Shown: positions 1 through 8,801 of the stretch, in pieces
Position numbering within the stretch: the stretch's first letter is position 1
How the letters are laid out: the number at the start of each line of letters is the position of its first letter
From: Rhynochetos jubatus
Taxonomy: Eukaryota > Chordata > Aves > Eurypygiformes > Rhynochetidae
NCBI GenBank assembly: GCA_027574665.1
Contig: CM050657.1
Coordinates: forward strand, 28,891,408 to 28,955,407
Length of the DNA stretch: 64,000 bases
Direction: 5' to 3'
Program-made: the position numbers and the translations under genes
The notes under the pieces: generated by a model
Told to the model about the DNA's origin: nothing
The model's input: the letters and a program-made list of their open reading frames with translations, nothing else
Databases searched by the model: none

Positions 1-133
1 CCTGAAGCTGTTATAGCTCCTGACAAATCTTATTGCATCTGCAGAAAAGAGTGCAGTGCTCATTTTTGTTTCAAAAGTATTCTTCATTACAGGCATGGCT
101 GCCAAACCGTGAGTGGAATGTATTGCGCCAAAG
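1..133 (+). other. Possible partial exon(s) ending at a splice donor
   Basis: Bases 134-139 form a good splice donor after AAAG. Two upstream structures are possible. (a) Frame 1 is open from the window edge to the donor (44 codons) and is cysteine-rich, including YCICRKEC and HGCQTVSGMYC. (b) An acceptor ending in ttacag at 92 defines a 41-nt exon (93-133) that is open in two frames, one reading AWLPNREWNVLRQ. I recognise neither peptide. The reading ending in phase 1 joins in frame to the long reading of the candidate exon at 329-458. The phase-2 reading would stop seven codons into it. The upstream part lies outside the window, so the gene cannot be named, and a chance open frame remains quite possible. 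Confidence 0.25.
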
Positions 134-328
134 GTAAATATTTAACTCCATTTTATCTCACTTAGACTTTACTCATTAAGATTCAATATTGACCTTAGAA
201 AAAGTTAACGACTGCTTACATTTGGTAGCTTACAGAATTGTAGGGAATGGAGATGGATGGGACTTACTTTGGTCAGTTTGTTCTTTTCAACCATTTTGGA
301 GATATCAAGTTTCAACGTGCTTCTGCAG

Positions 329-458
329 GTCTCTTATCCCTGAGTTCTGAGAAAAAACATCTGTCTCAACCAGAACATTTTCCTGAGAAGTCAATAAAAA
401 CCATGCAGCAGCTGTACCAAGAACAAAACCAATTAATGGAGTACTGCAAGTATTTGAG
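329..458 (+). other. Possible internal or terminal exon, polar and helix-prone
   Basis: A ttctgcag acceptor ends at 328 and a GAG/gtataa donor follows 458, leaving 130 nt. Entered in phase 1 it is open throughout, with a polar, Gln/Glu/Lys-rich peptide (for example MQQLYQEQNQLMEYCKYLR) resembling coiled-coil sequence. The same frame is open across the flanking putative introns from an ATG at 247 to a stop at 505-507, so the frame alone does not prove an exon. Entered in phase 2 it stops quickly (SLIPEF then TGA), which would make it a last exon. I do not recognise the protein. Its proximity to the candidate at 93-133 is the only context. Confidence 0.28.
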
Positions 459-1707
459 GTATAAAATGATAATAATTTTTTTAGTAGTATGGATTTCTCT
501 TTATTGATAGGTTACTTGGAGTGGTGTTTCAGAGCCTCCTAACTTGAGGTCTTTCTACATTCAAAAACCATTAACCTGAGTACTCCAGTGTCATTTTTCA
601 TTTGAACTGGCTGCCTCAGGGAAGGCTGGATCTTGAACCAGCACCAACTATCAGCTATTTCCATGACTAGCCAAAGACAGACACTAGTCAAATGTCTTTA
701 ATACTCCACTGTCCCCTACAGTTCCTCTTCTACAATTCCCATAAAACATGAGCCATTTCACTAATGGTTAGAGGAAAGGCTATATAATACAATTTTACTA
801 GAGTATAAAGAGAGATGTAGCATTTCAAATTGTCACAAGGGGCATAGGTAATTACCATACTAACACTGACCTTTATGTCACCTTACTGTATGGCCTTTTA
901 CTGAAGTTAACTGAAGAGAAATAACCTGAGTATCTGCCTTCGGTTAACTGTGCAGTGAAAAGAAATGTTACAGAAGTGCCCCATTCCAAAGTCACACACT
1001 GCAAGAAAATCTGCCCCCTACACATTTTGAAGTATTCAGTTAACAAAAGTGGTATCCTCAGGTCATAAACAGATACACAGCTTTCAAGAAAATTGTGTTT
1101 AAAAAACATGGCAAAGCTTGCAAAAACAAAAGAAAGATGGGTTAAATCAGACCTTTGCTCATACAATACCATATTTTGTTAGCTATTTTTTCCTTCAGCC
1201 AAAAGATGTTGATCATATTGAATAGCTGTAATTACATCGTTAATACTCTGTACCACTCTATACCATATACATATGTTTATGCAGCTCAATGATCTGTAAT
1301 CATTTCCAGGCCTGCAATGTAGTGTTGTAGTAAGTTTCTTTCTGAGTTTTCTTTCATTTGTGAAAATGAAACCCAGTACAATCCAAGTAACTAGAGTTTC
1401 CCATTTTGGTCTTAATATGTGGATTTTGTTTCATAGTAATTTTCTAATGCTACAGTTTAAACATTCATTTGCCTTCTTCTACTATTCTGACTGCCAGATA
1501 AACAAGTGGAATAGAAAGGAGACAAAAGCAGCCACACAGTAGATTAAAGCAAACAATAATGGAAATGGGAGCTGAAGCGCATTTTCAGCTCATGATTTAC
1601 AGCTCATCAACAAGCTCTGTTGCACAGTAAATTGTTACTACAGCAATCCATAGTTCACTTACACAGGTCTGAATTGATTTTTTTTTAAGTCATTGGTTCT
1701 TTTCTAC
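459..1707. other. Unannotated AT-rich stretch
   Basis: No repeat family, RNA gene or convincing exon is visible. The short open frames here (for example 873-1172 on the minus strand, 99 codons) show no domain, signal or splice context and fit chance expectation. Confidence 0.6.
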
Positions 1708-2355
1708 ATTAATTCTTGTCTTGACATCCTTGTCTCTAAATTGGAAAGACATGGATTTAATGTTTGGACCACTTGGTGGATAAAAAACTGGCTTGATGGT
1801 CACACTCAGAGAGTTGTGGTCAACAGCTCGATGTCTGAGTGGAGACCAGTGACTAGCAGTGTTCACCAGGTGTCGGTGTTGGGACAGGTGCTGTTTAACA
1901 TCTCTGTCAGTGACATGGATGGTGGCATCGAGGGCACCCTCAGCACTTTGTGTGGTACAGTCGACATAGTGGAGGGAACGGATGACATCCAGAGGGACCT
2001 TGACAGGCTGGAGAGGTGGGACTGTGCCAACCTCATGGACTTCAACAAGGCCAAGTGCAAGGTGCTGCACCTGCGTCAGGGCAACCCCAAGCACAAGGAC
2101 AGGCTGGGCGGAGAATGGATCGACAACAGCCCAGAGGAGAAGGACTTGGGGGTACTGGGGGATGAGAAGCTGGACATGAGCCAGCTGTGTGTGCTGGCAG
2201 CCCAGAAAGCCAGCCAGATCCTGGGCTGTATCCAGAGAAGCATGGCCAGCAGGCTGAGGGAGGGGATTCTCCCCCTCTACTCTGCTCTCATGAGACCCCA
2301 CCTGAAGTTCTTCATCCAACTCTGGGACCCTCAACATAGGAATGATATCGACTGA
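1693..2355 (+). pseudogene. Remnant of CR1 ORF2 reverse transcriptase, catalytic box missing
   Basis: A 220-codon frame stays open through the fingers/palm-to-thumb part of the CR1 reverse transcriptase, although its ATG at 1693 lies in flanking DNA. Between TLS and LCG (near 1938-1952) the copy runs straight from serine to leucine with one residue between them. Active CR1 proteins carry the FADD/YADD catalytic aspartates at this point, so about six codons are gone. The frame ends at TGA 2353-2355, where the sister copy at 21.1 kb has a glutamine codon. A second stop (TGA) three codons on replaces an arginine CGA. The product could not be an active polymerase. Confidence 0.85.
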
Positions 2356-2822
2356 TTGGAGTGAGTCCAGAGGAGGCCACGAAGATGCTCAGAGGGCTGG
2401 AGAATCTCTCCTATGAAGAAAGGCTGAGAGTTGGGCTTGCTCAACCTGGAGAAGGGAAGGCTCTGGGGACACCTTATTGCAGCCTTCCAGTACCTGAAGG
2501 GGCCTACAAGGAAGCTGGGAGGGGGCTTTTTACAAGGGCCTGTAGTGACAGGACAAGGGGTAATGGGTTTAAATTGAAAGCAGGGAGATTTAGATTAGAT
2601 ATCAGGAAAAAAATTCTTCATGGAGCGGGTGGGGAGGCACTGGAACAGGTTGCCCAGAGAAGCTGTGGATGCCCCATCCCTGGCAGTGTCCAAGGCCAGG
2701 CTGGATGAGGCTTGGAGCAACCTGGTCTAGTGGAGGGTGTCCCTGCCCATGGCAGGGGGGTTGGAACTGGGTGATCTTTAAGGTCCCTTCCAACCCAAAC
2801 CATTCTGTGAGTATTCTATGGA
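1708..2822 (+). mobile_element. CR1 LINE copy, 5'-truncated, sense strand
   Basis: This copy retains the C-terminal half of the CR1 ORF2 reverse-transcriptase region plus the 3' UTR. Recognisable ORF2 blocks, in order, are [84 protein letters not shown], then SYEERLR, FTRACSDRTRGNGFKLK and the 3' UTR with the cttccaaccca block near 2787-2800. Full-length CR1 is about 4.5 kb, so roughly three quarters is missing, the usual outcome of aborted target-primed reverse transcription. The 3' end decays into a degenerate attctatg motif near 2814. An in-frame gap, two stop codons and frameshifts make it inactive. Assignment to CR1 is firm; the subfamily was not determined. Confidence 0.96.
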
Positions 2823-4505
2823 AAATATTAATACTCCACCTGAAAGGAATGACATTTAGCTCCTGAAGCTCCAAGAATATATTAAGGGTTTGGCTATAGT
2901 TTATTGAATATGGATTTCTGAATACTTGCCCATATATTAAGCACATTCTCTACTGAAAAATATCACTACGAAAATATAGCGCAGGAAACATATGGAGCTA
3001 TATAGAATGGGAATATCTAGTGTTGGTGTAATCTGCAGTCATTCAATATAAATAATTTCTTCTGAAGTTGTATGTGTGTCTCCCTATTGTACAGAATCTA
3101 TTTTCAAATGCAATTCAACAAAAGTCGGATCATGAGGAGGAGGATTTCGCAGCAGGCAAAGGGCATGATCGATCCTATTTCAATTGTTGCTACCAGGGGC
3201 TTTTTTTCTAGCAAGGGATACTGCTAGAACTCTGCACTGGAAACAGTGGGGTAAAACCGTGTCTGTGAAAAACACCATGCTGAACTCATCTTGCTTTAAT
3301 TCCTGCAGCACCAAACAGACCAAAGATTGATACAGTGTTCTATATGTTACAGTCTCCTCCTGAGCCTTATTATCCAAGTCAGATCAAAGTTAGATTAACT
3401 TGGGGGTGAACAGTTTCCATTGGGATACCTGATAGAAACAGCACCTGGGAAGCCACAACTTTGTCCAACACACGGTGTGTTTTATTTCAGGGCCTATACT
3501 GGGGCAATACATTAATGCCCATTTGCACACAGTGTAAAAATATTTTTAATTACTGTACCAAGTACCTATATGTTGTGACAAGGGCTCTTATAGACATATG
3601 TAGAAACAGCATGTATCTTTAAACTGTGACATACATAATTCACAGTAAAGAGAGTTCTGACATGCTCAAGAGTAAATTCCTTTGCTTTAGAATAATTTTT
3701 TCTTTCAGTTTTTAAGGAGTGAAAAATAATTGAGTCTCTTTAATTATCATCCATGTAAAAATCGTTACTCAGATTCTAAGTTTCTTATCAAGGGACTGAA
3801 ATAAGTGGGTCTGTGTAAAGCTAAGCAAAGACACAGCTCATATTTTCACGCTTGCTTGTGTCAGGACTCTGCTGTAAAATGGAATAATTCTTCTAAACCA
3901 AAACTTTCCTTACTGAGCGCAAATAAAAACTATTCTGAAAGACCTACTTCTTCTAAGCTTTTTGCACCACACCACAAAGAGATGAAACATACAGCCTTCA
4001 GATTAGCAGTGTAGCCAAACCCCACAATTCATGGCAGAACCCACAAAATTTATCCTAAAAAAAAAAAAATAGCCTGCACTGTTTGCGGTGCAAGAGGCCT
4101 TTTGAAAACATTTTAACCAAGTATAATTAAAATATTCTTAGTAATAGTTCATTAGAACAGATTTTTTTTGTGATTTAAAATACTGTGAAACTATCAGCTG
4201 TCAGTGGCAAATTTACAGAAAAAGCAGATAAAATATACATCACACTTACTTATATTGGGAAATAATCTTTTGGAACTCTTATTCCAGGGTATTATCACAT
4301 CTGCAGCTTAAATTAATTTCTGTTACTGCAGAAGCACGTTTTTGTGCTCTGTTGCGTGAATCACAAAGCTCTGTGCCTTACACATGTATTAAGTGGTGGG
4401 TCTCGTAGACATTGACTTAACTCAAATATTGCCACGAGAGCTAATAGTACGAGTCCTGAGAGTTTCCTTATACATAATACAATTTGTTTAATATATGCAG
4501 ATTAA
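2823..4505. other. Unannotated unique-looking sequence
   Basis: No gene or named repeat is visible. The stretch contains an A run at 4058-4070 and several frames of 60-70 codons with no recognisable domain. It is AT-rich throughout. Confidence 0.55.
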
Positions 4506-4600
4506 GGGCCTGATTCATCCAGGGATTTAAACACAAGAGTAGTCTCATTTGAAACCAGCAGGACTATCTGAATTTTTAAAATAACACAAAGTACTTAACA
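4506..4600. repeat. Decayed palindromic MITE-like relic
   Basis: The stretch opens with gggcctgattc and continues through a degenerate acacaagagtagtctcattt segment. This matches my memory of an old palindromic non-autonomous DNA element in bird, crocodile and turtle genomes, whose arms start GGGCCTGAT and carry a GAGTAGTCCCATT core. Only about one arm is legible and no target-site duplication is visible. Family naming would need a repeat-library search. Confidence 0.4.
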
Positions 4601-4731
4601 TCTGAAATTGAGACCTAAAATAGGAATCTGAAAATAGTTCTGTAATTGCAGTCCTTTAAACCTGTCTGCTGTACCACTAAAATTTGCCTTAATTAGGAAT
4701 TAACAGTTATTTGAAGCTGAGAATTTCTAGT

Positions 4732-4735
<4 letters not shown>

Positions 4736-4767
<32 letters not shown>
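4736..4767. repeat. Uninterrupted T run, 32 nt
   Basis: Thirty-two consecutive T residues, the longest homopolymer in the window. Read on the minus strand it is a poly(A) tract, but the adjacent sequence shows no gene body and no AATAAA in the right place for a processed pseudogene, so it is listed as a mononucleotide repeat. Its length is likely to vary between individuals or assemblies. Confidence 0.9.
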
Positions 4768-4768
<1 letters not shown>

Positions 4769-5570
4769 GTGGTTGGTACCAGTTTTGCTGCGCATATTAT
4801 AAAATGCAAATCAGAATAAAATTTTAGTTAGAGGAACTGCCAACTCAACACCTGTTTCCCAGTGCCAACTACACAGAGCCCAGGGGAAAGGGCAAAGCGA
4901 AGACCCACTGGCCATGGAGAGGAATTTGAGCTGCAGAACATATGGTCTCTATTTATACTCTTTTTCTGCAAAATTACAGATTACTTTCAGAGACTAAATG
5001 ATCCACATATTACTGAGTTTTGACCCTCAGAGTCCTAGGATGGACATATTATCAAATCAAATAAGGTAACCCTTGTTAAAAAATGGTATATCTGCCTGAA
5101 ACACTGCTGAGAAGTCAGACTTATTTGTAAGTTTTCCTTTTTCCATAGCACCATTTGGAGCATATCTGCTCTGGGAAATGAGCGGAGAACCACAGCATGG
5201 ATCTCCAGTGTTTACACAGTGCAGTTTAAGCTCTCTTAGACATGGATGAACCCAATTGGACACTAGGGACCCTTCATGAAAGACAAATGAAACTGTTCAT
5301 GAAATCCATGCAGAATAGCTAATGTATTCTTTTTGTTCAAGTCACAGTTTATTTGCATTAATTATCCTTTTTCCCAATGCTTGTCTACACACAGCAGCAA
5401 TTCCCATGATGGTACAACAGGAAGCGTAACTCCCACTTGTTTGAATTGTTGATTTCTTAAAATCTCTTTTCAACACACCACGAGAGGATAAGGCAGAATC
5501 TAACACAGTATTCAACAGAATGTTGCCCTCGCATCCACACTGAATGTATGCAGCTCTCAAAATCCTCAAA

Positions 5571-5632
5571 AACCAGAAATGCACCATTCCATTTTGGAGG
5601 AAACCAGAAGTGCACCATTCCATTTTGGAGGA
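5571..5632 (+). repeat. 31-bp tandem duplication, two copies
   Basis: Unit one (5571-5601) and unit two (5602-5632) differ at a single position (A versus G at the ninth base). Each unit contains caccattccattttggag. The near identity implies a recent duplication or slippage event. It lies in no recognised element. Confidence 0.95.
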
Positions 5633-6753
5633 ACATTTTCGGTGACTGGGTAGTCTCAGCATGGGGTACATACCTCAAGCCTGATTTTCTCTGGGTAAGT
5701 TCCTGCGCTGTGACCTTTCCTTACATTCCCAAACTGATTGAGACCCTGTGTTTCATATGAAGATGTGATCTCAGTGGATAAACCAATGATTTTTTAATCA
5801 TTTTTAGAGTCCCTGGAAGGGTGCAGCCATCGTGCTACGTTGATACTCGTTTTCTGAGGATATAAAACTTTATTGCCACTGGTACAGCACCAGACCAACA
5901 GCCAAATTCAATTAGTCCTTTATGAGTAAAGCCATGTAAAGGTTTTCAATATCTCTTCTACATCCATGCAATTGCTTCTAAGGCTCTCAGTTCATTTCAG
6001 TACTTGCTGTATCTTCTTGATCCACCTTGAGGCACCAATTCTAGACTTGTCATTTACTCCATCAAGAAAACTGGTTGTTTCCAGGACATAAAATCACGTC
6101 TAAAAGCCATGATCCATCTTCATTTCAGCTAATTTTTTTTCTGTATTAAACATTGAGCAATTAAGTAGATAGATAGTTCAAATTCAAATAAAATTATCAC
6201 AGAGGAACTGAACAAACACTAGAAGTATCCCAGGCATTCAGGAACCATCAAGTGAATATTCTGCTTCTCTGAAGCCTGTGAATTCCTTTTAGGTATTTTT
6301 GAGTATTTGTAAGCACACTGAAATTCAGTAACCTCAAGTTCTTTATGTTTTGTACCAATACTGTCATTTTATTCTTTAGAATTACTAGTGGTTTTGAAAA
6401 AAAAAAAAAAATCCAGAAAATTGAAATAGCAGTGAGACACCACTGATTAAATCAGTGTTTAGATACAGCAAGATATCCCTTTAATTTTGGAATAATTTAT
6501 TAAGGAAATTCACAAGCAATATTAAAGCGTACAGCAGAACATATGCCCATCAGGCTTCACCATATGGCTGAGCCCTGACTTTACCCTATTAGCTACCTAT
6601 CCAGAGGTTAAATCAGGGCTGGAGTAGTTTGCCATGCTCAGTGTTGGAGAGTTTACAATCCAGACCAGACCTCATTAGGTCATTCTGCCATTGTTGAGCT
6701 GAGATATATCTGCTGCCCCAGCCATGTTGCAATTATCAACTGCTCTAGTAAGG
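5633..6753. other. Unannotated stretch before the LTR pair
   Basis: Nothing convincing is seen beyond a 14-nt A run at 6398-6411. A ctctgg/gtaagt donor-like site at 5694 has no good partner acceptor with an open frame. Confidence 0.55.
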
Positions 6754-7025
6754 TGTGTTGGTTTTGGCTGGGGTAGGGTTAATTTACTTCATAGTAGCTG
6801 GTATGGGGCTGTGTTTTGGATTTGTGATAAAAACAGTTGATAATACAGTGCTGGTTTAGCTATTGCTGAGCAGCGCTCACACAGAGTCAAGGCCTTCTCT
6901 GCTCCACACACAACCCCACCAGTGAGTAGGCTGGTGTGCACAAGGACTTGGGAGGGGACACAGATGGGACAGCTGACCCCAACGGACCAAAGGGATATTC
7001 CATACCATTTGATGTCATGCTCAGC

Positions 7026-7032
7026 AATAAAA
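7026..7032 (+). promoter_or_regulatory. Degenerate TATA-like element of LTR copy 1
   Basis: AATAAAA between gctcagc and ctggggg occupies the place where copy 2 keeps a proper TATATAAA. The weakened box suggests low or lost promoter activity. No expression evidence is available. Confidence 0.4.
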
Positions 7033-7232
7033 CTGGGGGAAGGTGGGAGCAGAGGGGCACTGCTTGGTTACTGGCTGGACATCAGTCGGTTGGTGGTGAG
7101 AAATTGTTTTCATTTGCATCACTTGTCTTTCTTGGGTTTTATTTCTCTCTGTTATTTTCCTTTTCATTACAAATTATTAGGATTATTGTTATTACTACTA
7201 CTGTCATCATTATTATTTTTTAAATTTCAATT

Positions 7233-7238
7233 AATAAA
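7233..7238 (+). terminator. LTR poly(A) signal AATAAA
   Basis: A canonical AATAAA lies in the R region of LTR copy 1, about 200 bp after the TATA position, as expected for a retroviral LTR. It could end host transcripts running on the plus strand. Confidence 0.55.
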
Positions 7239-7369
7239 CCGTTCTTATCTTAACCCACAAGTTTTCCCACTTTCACCCTTCCACTTCTCTTCCCCCAGCC
7301 CGCTGAGAGGGGTTGAGCAAGCGAGCAGCTGTGTGGTACTTAGTTGCTGGCTGGCGTTAAACCACGACA

Positions 7370-8127
7370 TAGGGAAAACAGTTGGTTAGGGAAGAAACAG
7401 AGCTCTACATAGCCTAATGTGTAGAGGTTGTCAGGCAACAGAATTTCTTCTGAAGCCTGTGAAAGAAACATAGTTTTGTTTTCTAGACATTACTTTGGGA
7501 ATATATTTGACACATTTCTGAAGGGAAGAAATGCAAATGAGGTGATTGATGCATCTCAGGTTTAAAAAAATATGAAACTAGTAAAAATATGAACATAGCT
7601 GAAGGTTCTGGTTGATTTGCACAACTGTTCTTGCAAAAGTTAAATATGCACATTCTTCTCTTCCCCAAAAACAAATAAGCTGGAGCTGAGAGTTTCAGAG
7701 AAGCCCATTTAACTTCAACCCAGCAATTCTATCCCTATCTGTGTGTAAATGAGAAATAGCTGTTGGGCTATCTTGAAAAAGCGGTATCTTCACTCATCCC
7801 AAACTGATCAGATCAGTTCTAGACATTGAAGGCATTTGTTAAGGGAGAGTAATTGGTCACAGCTGAGGAGTACAGACTGGTTTTGCACTCGTAATATTGC
7901 TATGTGTGCTCAGAGTACCAATTTCTCCTTCTGGTTAAAGCACAAAATGCAGCCCATTCAGCTATTAGCACTATTGTAACAAGAAACGCATAAAGGGCAC
8001 TATGCTTACCTCAAGACCTCATTCTGGTTTTCCTAAAAACCTTTTTCATTCAAATACAGACAGAACTGGATTGAAAAATAAGTGGGAACATTTGTTCGGT
8101 GATTATATAACAAAACTACTATAGGAA
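7370..8127. other. Host spacer between opposing LTRs
   Basis: These 758 bp of AT-rich sequence lie between the 3' ends of the two LTRs. No retroviral internal sequence, primer-binding site or gag/pol fragment is seen, which argues against the pair bounding one provirus (they are also in opposite orientation). Confidence 0.7.
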
Positions 8128-8289
8128 TGCGGTGGTTTAACCCCAGTGGGTAACCAAGCACCGCATAGCCGCTCGCCCACCTTCCCTGCCCCAGTGGGCT
8201 GGGGGAGAGAGTCAGAAGGGCAAATGTAAGAAAGCTCATGGGTTGAGATAAGAACAGTTTAATGATTGAAATAAAACAAAATAAAAATT

Positions 8290-8346
8290 AAAATAATAAT
8301 AGTAATAGTGATGATGATGATGATAATAATAATAATGATGATATTG
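8290..8346 (+). repeat. GAT/AAT trinucleotide microsatellite inside LTR copy 2
   Basis: An interrupted run of (GAT)n and (AAT)n units sits between the poly(A) and TATA regions of the LTR. Copy 1 has a corresponding ATT/ACT/ATC-rich patch, so the microsatellite was probably present in the ancestral LTR rather than arising twice. Confidence 0.85.
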
Positions 8347-8492
8347 TAATGAAAAGAAGAACAACAAAAAGAAAGAAACAAAACCAAGGAAAAACAAGTG
8401 ATGCAACTGCTAACCACATGCTGACCAATGCCCAGCCAGTCCTGGAGCAGCAATTGTTGCCCCCCACTCCCCATCCCGGCCAACTCCCCCTA

Positions 8493-8501
8493 GTTTATAT
8501 A
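8493..8501 (-). promoter_or_regulatory. TATA box of LTR copy 2
   Basis: Plus-strand gtttatata reads TATATAAAC on the minus strand and is followed by ctagggggag, in the usual LTR position just upstream of R. It is better preserved than in copy 1 and would drive transcription leftward toward copy 1. Confidence 0.5.
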
Positions 8502-8645
8502 GCGAGCATGACATCATACGGTATGGAATGTCCCTTTGGCCAGTTGGGGTCAGCTGTCCCTACTGTGCCCCTCCCAGCCTTTTGTGCACCTCCTCACCAT
8601 CAGAGCATGGGAAGGTGAAAAGTCCTAGACTTAGCATAAGCACCG

Positions 8646-8682
8646 TGTTGTGGTTTAGCCCCAGTAAGCAACCAAGTCCCAC
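8646..8682 (-). repeat. Displaced LTR 3'-terminal fragment within LTR copy 2
   Basis: tgttgtggtttagccccagt plus the following gcaaccaagtccc match the 3' terminus of the same LTR family (compare 8128-8160). Yet the fragment sits inside the U3 region, between a taagcac stretch and tgcttagcaataa, which should be contiguous. An aagcacc string is found both at the junction and in the LTR end, giving microhomology that could explain a template switch, a nested insertion remnant or a non-allelic conversion. Confidence 0.7.
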
Positions 8683-8801
8683 ACTGCTTAGCAATAACCA
8701 GAACAACAGTGTGTTAGCACATTATTCTCATACGAAATCCAAAGCACAGCACTACACCAGCTACCAGGCGGAAAATTAACTATCCAGCTGAAATCAGGAC
8801 A

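Larger units (their letters stand above)
6754..7369 (+). mobile_element. Solo LTR of a neoavian endogenous retrovirus (copy 1)
   Basis: The element begins TGTGTTGGTTTTGGCTGG and ends TTAAACCACGACA, so it has the TG...CA termini of retroviral LTRs. U3 includes ggggacacagatgggacagc and a caaagggatattccatacca block. A degenerate TATA-like AATAAAA lies at 7026-7032, an AATAAA poly(A) signal at 7233-7238, and a gttcttatcttaac motif follows (7241-7254). An AT-rich trinucleotide patch occupies about 7170-7216. Candidate 5-bp target duplications are taagg (6749-6753) and taggg (7370-7374), differing at one base. No retroviral genes flank it, so it is a solo LTR left by recombination. Assignment to this bird ERV group is from memory; a 5-bp duplication would suit an ERVL-type integrase. 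Confidence 0.9.
8128..8801 (-). mobile_element. Solo LTR, same family, opposite orientation (copy 2)
   Basis: On the minus strand it starts with TGTCCTGATTTCAGC and ends TAAACCACCGCA. It shares with copy 1 the U3 block around the ggatattcc-like box (8522-8535 region), the gttgagataagaac motif (8242-8255) and an internal trinucleotide-rich patch (8290-8346). A TATATAAAC box (plus-strand 8493-8501) and an ATTAAA-type poly(A) signal (8258-8263) are recognisable. Candidate 5-bp target duplications are aggaa (8123-8127) and cggaa (8802-8806), one mismatch. It contains an extra LTR-end fragment (8646-8682), listed separately. No internal retroviral sequence accompanies it. Confidence 0.88.

Noticed and set aside
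1690-2337. 215-codon minus-strand frame opposite the CR1 reverse-transcriptase remnant
   Set aside because: It is the antisense shadow of the CR1 ORF2 frame and shows no independent features.
7370-8127. Idea that the LTR pair bounds a single provirus
   Set aside because: The LTRs are in opposite orientation, each has its own candidate target duplication, and the spacer has no gag, pol or env similarity.
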